Shown: one piece after another, positions 8,456 to 17,346 of the stretch
Numbering within the stretch: position 1 is the stretch's first letter
Layout of the letters: every line of letters starts with the position of its first letter
Source: Streptomyces sp. CG 926
Lineage (GTDB): Bacteria; Actinomycetota; Actinomycetes; Streptomycetales; Streptomycetaceae
Length of the DNA stretch: 64,000 bases
Direction: 5' to 3'
NCBI RefSeq assembly: GCF_003148825.1
Contig: NZ_QGGZ01000021.1
Location: forward strand, 1-64,000
The notes under the pieces: generated by a model
Seen by the model: the letters and a program-made list of their open reading frames with translations, nothing else
Told to the model about the DNA's origin: nothing
Database searches by the model: none
Position numbers and translations under genes: made by a program

Positions 8456-9322
8456 ATGCCTGCCACTCTCCGTACCGAGGCCAGCTCGGCGCCGCTGCGG
8501 GACATCCGCGAGATTCGCGATCCGCAGTCCGTGAGCACCGCTGAGGCCCATGACCTGTCGGTCACCCTCTTCCACCGGCTGCGTGCACTGGACGAGGGGA
8601 CCGCGGAGTACTCGTACGTACGCAACACCCTGGTCGAACTGAATCTGAGCATGGTCAAGTACGCGGCCACGCGCGTCCGGCACGTCGGCGCACCGTGGGA
8701 AGACGTCCTGCAGGTCGGCACGATCGGCCTGATCAAGGCCATCAACAGGTTCGATCCGGAGCGTGGGTTCGAGTTCATGTCGTTCGCCCTGCCCACCATC
8801 GTGGGAGAGATCAAGCGGTACTTCCGTGACACGACCTGGGCCGTCCGCGTACCGCGGCGGCTGCAGGAGTTGCGCATCGACCTGGCCAAGGCGAACGACG
8901 CCATGGAGCAGGAGCTGGGCCACACCCCGAGGGCGCGGGAGCTCGCCGAGCGGCTGGACATCACGGTGCGGGAGGTGTGCGAGGGTCGGCTCGCGGCCAA
9001 CGGCTTCACCAGCCTGTCCCTCGACGTACCCGCGACAGGGGAGGACAACGAGCCGCCGGGAGTGTCGGCCCGCAGTCTCGGTGTCGAGGAGAGCCGCTAC
9101 GAGACGGTCGAGGACCTGGAATCGCTCAAGCCGCTGATGGGGGGGCTTTCCGAACGGGACCGGACGATACTCGCCCTGCGTTTCGGGGAGGAGCTGACCC
9201 AGGCCGAGATCGGCGAGCGCCTGGGCATGTCCCAGATGCACGTGTCCCGGCTGCTGGCCCGCATCCTGGGCCGGTTGCGGGAGGGACTGCTCGCCGAGGA
9301 GCCGCAGGCCGAGGTGGTGTGA
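8456..9322 (+). CDS. SigB/SigF-family RNA polymerase sigma factor
   Basis: This 288-residue alternative sigma factor starts at ATG 8456, with GAGGAGG just upstream. Region 2 is clear (ELNLSMVKYAATRV, EDVLQVGTIGLIKAINRFD, FEFMSFALPTIVGEIKRYF). Region 3 has TWAVRVPRRLQELR. Region 4 ends with a helix-turn-helix (ELTQAEIGERLGMSQMHVSRLLARIL). This is the Gram-positive stress/sporulation type normally controlled by anti-sigma kinases and STAS antagonists, and both follow directly downstream. That supports a partner-switching module, although the next two gene products need not act on this particular sigma factor. Confidence 0.92.
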   Translation: MPATLRTEASSAPLRDIREIRDPQSVSTAEAHDLSVTLFHRLRALDEGTAEYSYVRNTLVELNLSMVKYAATRVRHVGAPWEDVLQVGTIGLIKAINRFDPERGFEFMSFALPTIVGEIKRYFRDTTWAVRVPRRLQELRIDLAKANDAMEQELGHTPRARELAERLDITVREVCEGRLAANGFTSLSLDVPATGEDNEPPGVSARSLGVEESRYETVEDLESLKPLMGGLSERDRTILALRFGEELTQAEIGERLGMSQMHVSRLLARILGRLREGLLAEEPQAEVV

Positions 9323-9408
9323 GGTATACCCTTCCGCACGGGACGGACAGGCATATCGCGCTGGAACCCGGGCAGGTGCAGCAGTGCACGAGGGAAGGGT
9401 GATGCCGG

Positions 9409-9780
9409 ATGGTCCCGGAAGCGAAGAGCGAACGCTTCACCGTCGCGGTCCAGGCCGTGGACGGAGCCGTAGTCCTCGCGCTCGCGGGGGAACTGGACCA
9501 CGACACGGCGCAGCCGTTGCGCGATGCGCTCGACGGGGCACTCGCCCCCGGTCGCCGGCTGCTGGTCGATCTGGCAGGGCTCGGATTCTGTGATTCCACG
9601 GGGCTGAACGTGCTGCTGAACACGCGCCTCGCGGCTCAGGAGACGGGAGCCACTCTGGAGCTGGTCGGCCTGCACGGACCTGTCGCCCGCATGTTCCGGA
9701 TCACCGGTGCGGACGGTGTGTTCCCCGTCCACTCCGATATGGGGGAAGCCCTGAGGACGTCACGCGGCGGAGGAGCCTGA
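9409..9780 (+). CDS. STAS-domain anti-sigma factor antagonist
   Basis: This 123-residue single-domain STAS protein is of the SpoIIAA/RsbV type. VVLALAGELDHDTAQPLRDAL is the first strand-helix unit. LVDLAGLGFCDSTGLNVLL holds the conserved phosphorylatable Ser in DSTG. Unphosphorylated protein would sequester an anti-sigma kinase and free the sigma factor. It lies 86 bp after the sigma gene and 5 bp before the ATPase gene, so the latter two are almost certainly co-translated. ATG 9409 follows a purine-rich AGGGAAGGG tract. Confidence 0.9.
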   Translation: MVPEAKSERFTVAVQAVDGAVVLALAGELDHDTAQPLRDALDGALAPGRRLLVDLAGLGFCDSTGLNVLLNTRLAAQETGATLELVGLHGPVARMFRITGADGVFPVHSDMGEALRTSRGGGA

Positions 9781-9785
9781 GCATC

Positions 9786-10232
9786 ATGGAGCACCCCGGG
9801 CCGTCAGACCGGACCTGGAGCCTGATGCTGTCGGGGACCACCGACGTGGTCTCACGCAGCCGTGACTTCGCCCGCCAGGCACTGACCGCCTGGCATTGGC
9901 TCCCGGGGACGGGAGAGATCCGCGAGACCGCCGAGGACGTGCTCCTGCTGGTGTCGGAGGTGGTGGCCAACGCCTGCCTGCACGGCGGAGGGCCCCGGGC
10001 ACTCGTCCTGGACTGCTCGCCCGAGCGGCTGCGGATCGAGGTCACGGACGGTAATCCTGCCCCGCCGGTGCTCGTACCGGCCCATGGGTCGGGAGACCGG
10101 GGACAGCCGGGCGGCCACGGGCTGTTGATCGTGGAACGGCTGGCCCGGGACTGGGGTTCCGAATCGGGGGTGGACGGCAAGCGCGTCTGGTGCGAGGTGT
10201 CGTGCCCACCCGGGATCCGCGTTCCCGGCTGA
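9786..10232 (+). CDS. RsbW-like serine kinase / anti-sigma ATPase
   Basis: This 148-residue protein has a GHKL (HATPase_c_2) fold. The N-box is VSEVVANACLHGG, the G1-type loop DGNPAPP and the G2-like stretch GGHGLLIVERLARDWG. Such proteins in Streptomyces bind a sigma factor or phosphorylate a STAS partner on serine. Position 5 bp behind the STAS gene makes that protein the first candidate partner. Asn in the N-box is present, so ATP binding is expected. Confidence 0.88.
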   Translation: MEHPGPSDRTWSLMLSGTTDVVSRSRDFARQALTAWHWLPGTGEIRETAEDVLLLVSEVVANACLHGGGPRALVLDCSPERLRIEVTDGNPAPPVLVPAHGSGDRGQPGGHGLLIVERLARDWGSESGVDGKRVWCEVSCPPGIRVPG

Positions 10233-10304
10233 CGGCGCCCAGCCGGGCGGGCGCCCGGGATGTCCTGGGCCGCACCGCGTGTCACAGTGGTTGCGGAGGC
10301 GTCC

Positions 10305-13300
10305 ATGGACGATGCGCGACAACGCCCTGAGCTGGGTGAGGAGGCGCTGCGGCGGCTCCTGGACGGGCTGACGGCCGTCCGCGACGGAGACTTCACCACC
10401 CGGCTGCCGGCCGACTCCGAGGGCCTCCTGGGCGAGATCGCCACGGTCTACAACGGCATGGTGGAGCAGCTGTCCCTGGTGACGTCGGAGGTGACCCGGG
10501 TGGCTCGCGAGGTGGGCGGCCAAGGGCTGCTCGGCGGGCACGCTCAGGTACACCGGGTGAGCGGCATCTGGCAGGAGCTGGCGACCGGGGTCAACACCAT
10601 GGCCGACAACCTCACCTCCCAGGTCCGCTCGATCGCCCAGGTCGCCACCGCTGTCGCGGGCGGCGACCTCACGCGCAAGATCCGGGTGGAGGCGAGCGGC
10701 GAGATCCTGGAGCTGAAGGAGACCATCAACACGATGGTCGACCGGCTCTCCTCCTTCGCCGAGGAGGTCACGCGCGTGGCCCGTGAGGTCGGCACGGAGG
10801 GCAAGCTGGGCGGCCAGGCCACCGTGCAGGGCGTCTCCGGTACCTGGAAGGACCTGACCGACAACGTCAATTCCATGGCCGACAACCTGACCAATCAGGT
10901 GCGCAACATCGCCCAGGTGACCACGGCGGTCGCCAAGGGCGATCTCACGCGCAAGATCGACGTGTCGGCCCGGGGCGAGATCCTGGAACTCAAGACCACC
11001 ATCAACACCATGGTCGACCAGCTGTCCTCCTTCGCCGCCGAGGTCACCCGCGTGGCGCGCGAGGTCGGCAGCGAGGGCAAGCTGGGCGGCCAGGCCGAGG
11101 TCGAGGGCGTCTCCGGTACCTGGAAGCGGCTCACCGAGAACGTCAACGAGCTTGCCGGCAACCTGACCCGCCAGGTGCGCGCCATCGCGGCGGTGACCAG
11201 CGCCGTGGCCGAGGGCGACCTCACCCGGTCGATCACGGTCGAGGCGCCGGGCGAGGTCGGGGATCTGAGGGACAACATCAACGCGATGGTCGAGTCGTTG
11301 CGCATGACCACCCGCGCGAACCAGGAACAGGACTGGCTCAAGACCAATCTCGCCCGGGTCTCGGCCCTGATCCAGGGAACCCGGGACCTCACCGACCTGG
11401 CGCAGCTGATCATGAACGAGGTACCGCCGCTGGTGAACGCGCACTACGGCGCCTTCTTCCTCGCCGAGGACGACGAGGAGGGCAGGTACCTGATCATGCG
11501 GGCCGCCTACGGGATGCCGGACGACCCCGCCACTCCCCCGCGCCGTTTCCGCTTCGGCCAGTCGCTCGTGGGACAGGCCGCCGGCGGGCGTCGCACCCTC
11601 ACCGTGGAACGGGTGCCGCCCGGGTACGCCACCATCGCCTCCGGCGCAGGAGCCGCCGAGCCCGCCGTCCTCGTCGTCCTGCCCATCGTGGTGGAGGGCC
11701 AGGCCCTCGGCGCTGTCGAACTGGCCTCGCTCGCCCCCTTCTCCCCCATCCACCGGGACTTCCTCGACCACTTCATCGAGGCCATCGGAGTGAGTGTCAG
11801 CGCGCTGATCGCCAATGCCCGTACCGACGAGCTGCTGGAGCGGTCGCAGAGCCTGACCGTCGAACTGAGCTCGCGGTCGCAGGAGCTCCAGTCCCGTCAG
11901 GGCGAGTTGCAGCGTTCCAATGCCGAGTTGGAGGAGAAGGCCGCCCTGCTGGCCGATCGGAACCGGGACATCGAGCGCAAGAACCTGGAGATCGAGCAGG
12001 CGCGGCGGGAACTCGAAGTGCGGGCCCAGCAGCTGTCGCGGACCTCCATGTACAAGTCGGAGTTCCTGGCCAACATGAGCCATGAACTGCGCACTCCGCT
12101 CAACAGCCTGCTGATCCTGGCCCAGTTGCTGTCGCGCAATCCGGACGGGAACCTCACCGACAAGCAGGTCGACTATGCCGAGGTCATCCATTCCGCCGGC
12201 TCCGACCTGCTCCAGCTGATCAACGACATCCTCGACCTCTCCAAGGTCGAGGCGGGCAAGATGGACCTGCATCCCGAGGTCTTCCCGCTCCAGCAACTCC
12301 TGTCCTCCCTCGACGCCACCTTCCGGCCCGTCGCGGCCGCCCGCGAGCTGGAGTTGCGGGTCGTCACCGGGGGTGGGCTGCCCGACGTCCTGTTCACCGA
12401 CCAGGCCCGGTTGCGGCAGGTGCTGCGCAATCTGGTCGCCAACGCGGTGAAGTTCACCGAGCAGGGGCATGTGGAGCTGCGGGTGGACCGGGCGGGTGGC
12501 GACGAGCTACCGGCCGCGTTGGGCCAGGGCGACACGCCCGTCGCGGCCTTCCGGGTGACCGACACGGGCATCGGCATCCCCGAGGACCGGTTGGAGACCG
12601 TTTTCAACGCCTTCCAGCAGGGCGACGGCACCACCAGCCGCCACTACGGAGGCACGGGGCTGGGGCTGTCCATCAGCAGAGAGGTGGCCCACCTGCTGGG
12701 CGGCCTGATCGAAGTCCGGTCCACGCCGGGGGAAGGCAGTGTCTTCACCCTTTTCCTGCCGCTCCGCACGCCGGAGCAGGCCGCCCTGCGGTCCGCGGCG
12801 CCGCCGAGGTCCACCGCCGCGGATCCCTCCGACGCGGATTCCCCCGACGCCGATTCCCCCGACGTCCCGGTGGACGGAGCGGCGGCGACCCGGCCTCTCC
12901 CGCACCCGACCGCCGACGTGCTGCAAGGCTCCGTACCGGCCGAGCCGGTCCCCGAGGAGCCCACGGTGGCACCCGGCCCCACCGTGCTCGTCGTGGACGA
13001 CGACGCCCGCAACGTCTTCGCGCTCACGGAGATACTCCGACGCGAGGGCATGCGGGTCCTGCGGGCCGAGGACGGCCGCACCGGCCTGGAGCTCCTGGCC
13101 GAGCACGACGACGTGGACCTCGTGCTGATGGACGTGATGATGGCGGGCATGGACGGCTACGCCACCACCGCCGCCATCCGCGCGCTGCCCGGTTACACGA
13201 ACGTCCCGATCGTCGCCGTCACCGCCCAGGCCATGCCGGGGGACCGTGAGAAGGCGCTGGCCGCCGGAGCGGACGACTACGTCACCAAGCCGGTCGACGC

Positions 13301-13340
13301 GGACGACCTGGCCGCCCGCATCCACACCTGGCTGACGTGA
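10305..13340 (+). CDS. cytosolic multi-HAMP hybrid histidine kinase
   Basis: This 1011-residue sensor has no membrane segment. Repeated HAMP units fill roughly residues 15-360, with a near-perfect 92-residue repeat. A GAF domain lies around 370-510, a coiled coil at 515-590 (SRSQELQSRQGELQRSNAEL), HisKA with phosphoacceptor His in FLANMSHELRTPLNSLL, and HATPase with GTGLGLSISREVA. An Asp/Pro/Ala-rich linker leads to a C-terminal receiver (VLVVDDDARNVFAL, LVLMDVMMAGMDG, Lys in YVTKPVD). The layout matches the Nik1/OsaA group of osmotic-stress kinases, though it is shorter than OsaA. ATG 10305 was chosen for its GGAGG. No separate response regulator gene is adjacent. Confidence 0.9.
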   Translation: MDDARQRPELGEEALRRLLDGLTAVRDGDFTTRLPADSEGLLGEIATVYNGMVEQLSLVTSEVTRVAREVGGQGLLGGHAQVHRVSGIWQELATGVNTMADNLTSQVRSIAQVATAVAGGDLTRKIRVEASGEILELKETINTMVDRLSSFAEEVTRVAREVGTEGKLGGQATVQGVSGTWKDLTDNVNSMADNLTNQVRNIAQVTTAVAKGDLTRKIDVSARGEILELKTTINTMVDQLSSFAAEVTRVAREVGSEGKLGGQAEVEGVSGTWKRLTENVNELAGNLTRQVRAIAAVTSAVAEGDLTRSITVEAPGEVGDLRDNINAMVESLRMTTRANQEQDWLKTNLARVSALIQGTRDLTDLAQLIMNEVPPLVNAHYGAFFLAEDDEEGRYLIMRAAYGMPDDPATPPRRFRFGQSLVGQAAGGRRTLTVERVPPGYATIASGAGAAEPAVLVVLPIVVEGQALGAVELASLAPFSPIHRDFLDHFIEAIGVSVSALIANARTDELLERSQSLTVELSSRSQELQSRQGELQRSNAELEEKAALLADRNRDIERKNLEIEQARRELEVRAQQLSRTSMYKSEFLANMSHELRTPLNSLLILAQLLSRNPDGNLTDKQVDYAEVIHSAGSDLLQLINDILDLSKVEAGKMDLHPEVFPLQQLLSSLDATFRPVAAARELELRVVTGGGLPDVLFTDQARLRQVLRNLVANAVKFTEQGHVELRVDRAGGDELPAALGQGDTPVAAFRVTDTGIGIPEDRLETVFNAFQQGDGTTSRHYGGTGLGLSISREVAHLLGGLIEVRSTPGEGSVFTLFLPLRTPEQAALRSAAPPRSTAADPSDADSPDADSPDVPVDGAAATRPLPHPTADVLQGSVPAEPVPEEPTVAPGPTVLVVDDDARNVFALTEILRREGMRVLRAEDGRTGLELLAEHDDVDLVLMDVMMAGMDGYATTAAIRALPGYTNVPIVAVTAQAMPGDREKALAAGADDYVTKPVDADDLAARIHTWLT
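10491..11318 (+). repeat. three tandem 276-bp units encoding HAMP pairs
   Basis: Units begin near 10491, 10767 and 11043, each starting EVTRVAREVG and continuing through VSGTWK-like, QVR.IA and GDLTRKI-like blocks. The period of 276 bp equals 92 codons. DNA identity between units 2 and 3 is high by eye, which suggests duplication or gene conversion within the kinase gene. Confidence 0.8.
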
Positions 13341-13361
13341 CCCCCGCCCTGCTCCTCTCCC

Positions 13362-15638
13362 CTACCGCAGGACCCGGACGAGCACCAGGCTGGTGTCGTC
13401 GTCGGTGTCCCCCCGCACCTCCGCCAGCAGGCTGTCGGCCATGTCGTCGAGTTCGGCGCCCGCATGCCTCTCGACGATCCGGGTGAGCCGCCTCACCCCG
13501 TCGTCCAGCGAGCTGTGGTGTCGCTCGACGAGCCCGTCGGTGTAGAAGACCAACAGGTCACCGGCTTGCAGCGGGGTCACCGTCTCCGCGTAGACGACCG
13601 AGGGGACCGCGCCCAGCAGCACGTCCCGGGGCGTGTCGAGCAGCACCGCCCGGCCCTCCCGGAGCAGGATCAACGGCAGGTGGCCGGCGCTGGACCACCG
13701 CAGGACCCCCTCGTGCGGGTCGTAGTGGGCGCAGACCGCGGTGGCCGTGGACCGCCGTGGGTCCGCGAACGCGACCCCGTTGAGCCATCCCATCAGTTGA
13801 CCGGCGGAGCCGCCGGTGAAGGCCAGGCCCCGCAGGGCGTTGCGCAGCGCCACCATCGTGGTCGCCGCGCCGACCCCGTGCCCGGCGATGTCGCCGACCA
13901 CCAGCATCACCCGGTCCCCGGGCAGGGGCAGTACCTCGTACCAGTCACCGCCCACCCGATAGTCCTGGGCCGCGGGCCGGTAGCGGGCGGTGACGAGCAG
14001 CCCGGGGAGCCGGATCGGAGCCGGCACCTCGGGCAGGATGGCCTTCTGGAGCTGGAGGACGAACTGGTGGCGCAGTACGGCCTGCGCCTGCGCGGCGGTG
14101 AGCTCGTCGTACGTGGCGCCGAGGGCCAGTTCGGTGCGGTGCTGGGCGGAGACGTCCTGGAAGACCCCGGTGACCGCCACGGTGAGCGGCCCTTTCAGCA
14201 GCGGTTCCGCGCTGATCCGCACGTGGCGCATGCCGCCGTCGTCCCGGATCACCCGGATCAGGGTGTGGGCACCTTCCTGACGTACGGTCAGTGCCTCCAG
14301 GAGCGCGGCCAGTTGACCCTTGTCGTCCCGGTGGGTCCGGGTCATCAGGTCGCGCAGCGGGACTCCGGGGCCGCTCCGGTCCATTCCGAAGATCGAGTAC
14401 GCGCGTTCGCCCCAGCGCGACACCCCGCTGACGAGGTCGTCCTCGAACAGGGCCAGGTGGTCCAGCCGGTCCAGCACCGAGGGCAGCAGCAGGCCGGGGT
14501 CGTCGGAGGTGTGCCACAGGACCACGGCCCGATCCGGCCCGAGTGGGAGTGTCCGTACGTCGATCAGCGCCCCGGCGCCCTTGTTCGCGATCCGGTCCAC
14601 CCGGCGGGGAGCGGCTGTCGTGCGTGCCTCGTCGATCAGGCGCACCAGGTCCATGCAGTGCGCGGGCAGCACCTGGGCCAGATGGCGCCCGGCAGGGCGT
14701 GGCACGCCGGCGAGCTGCCGCGCCGCGGCCGGGTTGGCGTGGGCGATGAGCCAGTCAAAACCGTCCGGCCCCTCGGTGCGGGTGAGCGCGAGCGCCGCGT
14801 CGGTGAGGCAGTCCAGCAGGATCCGGAGCATCAACGGGCCGTCGAAGCCGTCCGGATCCGGCGCGGCGTCCAACACCCGCACGGCGTTCTCGGCGACCGC
14901 TTCCACTTCCTCGCGCATGGGCGGGTCGAAGGCCACCGGTCCCGACCAGCAGGCCAGCAGGACGCCGACGACCGCTCCCCGGGTCCGTAGGGGGAGGACG
15001 GCCCGCCCGGCGTCGGGCACCGGGCCGGGCAGCGGATCTCCGTCCGGTGGGCCGTGGGGCAGCCAGCCGCACTCACCCGTGTCCAGCGCGTGGCGCAGGG
15101 CGCCGTCCACGTGGGCGGGCAGCCACTGCCAATGCGTGGACTGCAGGTCGTTCCCGCCGGCGTGCGCGGCAAGCTCCAGACAGTCCGTGGCGGTTCTGCG
15201 CCACAGCCACACCGCTTGTGCGCCGAGGTGGCTCAGACCGCCGTGCAACAGTGCTTCGGCGGCCTGACCGGCGGCCGATGCCACCCCCAGGGCGGCATCG
15301 GTCCGCCGTAGCCGACGTGCCGTCGCCGGGTGGTCCTCGGCGGCCGGCGGACGGGGGGCCGCGGTGGTGGACCCGGCGGCCGCGTTGACGATGTCCGCGG
15401 CGACGTCGGGCGCGGCGACTCCCGTGCTCGCGGCCAACCGGCTCAGGTGATCGGCCGCTGCCGAGGGGGGCGAGGCCAGCTGGGCGACCAGGATCCCGGT
15501 CGCCAGATCGAGCAGGTGACGATCCGCGCGCTCGGCCTGAAGCTCGGCGATCTCCTCGGCCAGGGCCCGTACGGCTCGCTGGAGGCCACTGGGATCGGAG
15601 GGAGGGCGGGTGGCCGATCCTTCGGCGGGGACGTCCAT
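13362..15638 (-). CDS. ANTAR/GAF/PAS/SpoIIE-type PP2C phosphatase
   Basis: This 758-residue protein converges on the kinase gene. An ANTAR-like N-terminus (AERADRHLLDLATGILVAQL) is followed by a GAF region (residues about 100-270), PAS-like segments (about 290-500), and a C-terminal SpoIIE phosphatase domain. The metal-binding motifs are in RVGGDWYEVLPLPGDRVMLVVGDIAGHGVGAA-like sequence (Asp in GGDWYE and GDIAGHG) and the final DDDTSLVLVRV. Such phosphatases dephosphorylate STAS proteins, so it could reset the antagonist at 9409. ATG 15638 was chosen; the frame stays open further upstream into a decayed PfpI gene, which is not part of this protein. Confidence 0.88.
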   Translation of the reverse strand: MDVPAEGSATRPPSDPSGLQRAVRALAEEIAELQAERADRHLLDLATGILVAQLASPPSAAADHLSRLAASTGVAAPDVAADIVNAAAGSTTAAPRPPAAEDHPATARRLRRTDAALGVASAAGQAAEALLHGGLSHLGAQAVWLWRRTATDCLELAAHAGGNDLQSTHWQWLPAHVDGALRHALDTGECGWLPHGPPDGDPLPGPVPDAGRAVLPLRTRGAVVGVLLACWSGPVAFDPPMREEVEAVAENAVRVLDAAPDPDGFDGPLMLRILLDCLTDAALALTRTEGPDGFDWLIAHANPAAARQLAGVPRPAGRHLAQVLPAHCMDLVRLIDEARTTAAPRRVDRIANKGAGALIDVRTLPLGPDRAVVLWHTSDDPGLLLPSVLDRLDHLALFEDDLVSGVSRWGERAYSIFGMDRSGPGVPLRDLMTRTHRDDKGQLAALLEALTVRQEGAHTLIRVIRDDGGMRHVRISAEPLLKGPLTVAVTGVFQDVSAQHRTELALGATYDELTAAQAQAVLRHQFVLQLQKAILPEVPAPIRLPGLLVTARYRPAAQDYRVGGDWYEVLPLPGDRVMLVVGDIAGHGVGAATTMVALRNALRGLAFTGGSAGQLMGWLNGVAFADPRRSTATAVCAHYDPHEGVLRWSSAGHLPLILLREGRAVLLDTPRDVLLGAVPSVVYAETVTPLQAGDLLVFYTDGLVERHHSSLDDGVRRLTRIVERHAGAELDDMADSLLAEVRGDTDDDTSLVLVRVLR

Positions 15639-15827
15639 GTCGGCTCCGGTGGGCCGGGGGGACGGCACCGACCGCGCAAGGAAGAGGTCCGGGTCGAGTC
15701 TACTCGGGCACGCGCCCCGGCGCGGGGCGGCCGGCGCCGTCCGCCCCGCCCACCGGGAAGGTTTTCGGTCCGGTCCGCCGGGCAGAAGCCGAATGCCGCC
15801 CTGTGGGAACGACCGCGGGGCGGACCA

Positions 15828-16190
15828 GAGCTCCCCCAGGGCCGCGCAGACGTCGTCCAGGTCGGCCGGCTTGCGGCTGGTGACCAGCGTCGCGGGTTCG
15901 GTGTGGCAGACGTGGACCGCCTCGTCCACCCAGGTGCCGCCCGCGTTGCGGATGTCGTTCGCCAGGCTGAGCCAGGAGGTCAGCGTCCGCCCGCGTACGG
16001 CGTCGGGATCGGCGACGCCGCCGGGCAGGACGAGGGCGTCGAAGCTCTTGGCCGTGCGGCCGGCAAGAACCCGGTCGACGGGATGCGTGCCCGCCTTGTC
16101 CAGGTGGTGGAAGGCTTGGATCCGGCCCGGTTCGGTGGAGACCAGCTGAGGGGTCCAGCCGGCTTCGAGCACGGCTTTCCAGGGTTCGTC
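15828..16190 (-). pseudogene. DJ-1/PfpI-family gene remnant
   Basis: The reading frame gives DEPWKAVLEAGW, VSTEPGRIQAFHHLDKAGTH, FDALVLPGGVADPD and then directly VRGRTLTSWLSLANDIRN and LVTSRKPADLDDVCAAL. In intact type-1 glutamine-amidotransferase-like proteins about 35 residues carrying the nucleophile elbow (AICHGP-type Cys) stand between GGV.NPD and the RGRTLTSW segment. Here they are missing, and the first 15-20 residues with the start codon are missing as well. The remnant is fused in frame to the upstream part of the SpoIIE-type gene. It should be inactive. Confidence 0.75.
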
Positions 16191-16210
16191 GTGTGGTCTC
16201 GGCCCGGCCC

Positions 16211-16381
16211 TCAGTCAGGGGGTTCCGGTACCGCCGGCGGCCTGTCGGGGTCGGGGCTCGGAGCGGCGGGTTCACCGGGCGCTCCGCCCGGGTCCGGCCG
16301 GCCGGGGTCACGCGGCACCGGGTCGGGCGACGTGGGGGTGGGTCCGGGCCCCTCGGGCTCCGGCTCGGTGGTCCGGTCCAT
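16211..16381 (-). CDS. short proline-rich protein, uncertain
   Basis: This frame of 56 residues starts MDRTTEPEPEGPG and consists of Pro/Asp/Glu/Gly-rich units ending VPEPPD. No domain is recognisable. A purine-rich AGGAGATAAGGA tract precedes it on the minus strand, which favours translation. Its composition recalls the frame at 8028-8327. It may be real, but both strands are open here. Confidence 0.35.
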   Translation of the reverse strand: MDRTTEPEPEGPGPTPTSPDPVPRDPGRPDPGGAPGEPAAPSPDPDRPPAVPEPPD

Positions 16382-16838
16382 CCGGCTCACCGTCCTTATC
16401 TCCTCGGTTACGGGCACGTCCTGCGCCTGCCCGGGCCGGCGCGCGTCAAGCCGGTCCGGCGCATCGGTCCGGGCGCGTCGGTCGGTTCCTCGACGCAGAT
16501 CCGATGTCGGGGTGCTCCCGGGCCACCCCTGCCTTTGGGCCCGGCTGCGCTACCTCCGGACGCGACGGCGCCGACCCGGCGACCGACCCGCCTCATCGGC
16601 ACCGCACGGTCAGGCCCTGGATGACCTCATCGGCGGCAGGCCGGGCGTCGCCTGCGGCCGCTTCGCATGCGTCCCCGGTTCTTCGCGTGCCAGGCTCTCG
16701 CCGTGGAGGCACCGTTCGCCGGCGGCCTGGACACCGCCTCGCGAACCCGCGGGCCCTTGACCGGCGTCGGACCCCGTCCCGGACGCGGCCGCGCCCGCCA
16801 TCACGCGCCGCGCACCGACGGGCCGAAGGGGATCCGCC
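16382..16838. other. no gene recognised
   Basis: Several frames are open on both strands, but all are Arg/Pro/Ala-rich, as expected from GC-biased non-coding DNA. None shows a domain or a convincing ribosome site. Confidence 0.4.
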
Positions 16839-17084
16839 TCACACGCCGGGCACGGCACGCACGCTCACCCGGGAGGAGGGCTCCTGGTGACCGCCGCTCG
16901 CGATCATGCGTACGTCGCCCTGGTCGCTGATCTCCGCCTGCACGATTCCGGTGTCGTCGGCGTAGATCGGGTGGCCGCCGGGACCGGTCCGGTCGGTGCG
17001 ATGCACGAGGACCGATTCCTCGCCGCCCGGTGCCGCATGGTCAGGAACGGCGAATACCAGTTCGTACCTGCTGTCCCGTCCCAT
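16839..17084 (-). CDS. small conserved actinobacterial protein (DUF6296-like)
   Basis: This 81-residue protein has a strong ribosome site (GGAGGAGG before ATG 17084). RYELVFAVPD, VLVHRTDRTGPGGHPIYADD and IVQAEISDQGDVRMIASGGHQ resemble small Streptomyces proteins grouped as DUF6296; that assignment is from memory. The function is unknown. It is predicted to be a soluble beta-rich protein. It is transcribed divergently from the aldo/keto reductase gene. Confidence 0.75.
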   Translation of the reverse strand: MGRDSRYELVFAVPDHAAPGGEESVLVHRTDRTGPGGHPIYADDTGIVQAEISDQGDVRMIASGGHQEPSSRVSVRAVPGV

Positions 17085-17346
17085 TCCGGCCTCCTCCGAG
17101 CGAATACCTCTTCAGCGCCCATTATCGGGCACACCCACCCACCCGCGCGCTGCCGATCCCGGTCCGGAGGAGGAACCGTCAACGGGAAGAACGGCCCGCT
17201 CCCACTCAGGGTTCCGGATCTCCATGTGATCTTCCCCTGCCCCCGCGTGCCTTTCCGGCACACCTCTCACCTGCGCATACTCCAGGACCCGCCACACCCT
17301 GAACCACCCAGGGACATTGGCCGATCGGATGGAGTTGATCAATCAG

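Noticed and set aside
9852..12470. Long minus-strand frame opposite the anti-sigma ATPase and hybrid kinase genes.
   Set aside because: It shows repetitive low-complexity translation caused by the tandem HAMP units. The plus strand carries the recognisable kinase.
15639..16172. N-terminal extension joining the PfpI-like remnant to the SpoIIE-type phosphatase as a 936-residue fusion.
   Set aside because: The PfpI part is truncated and internally deleted, the joining segment is Arg/Pro-rich, and family phosphatases begin near the ATG at 15638.
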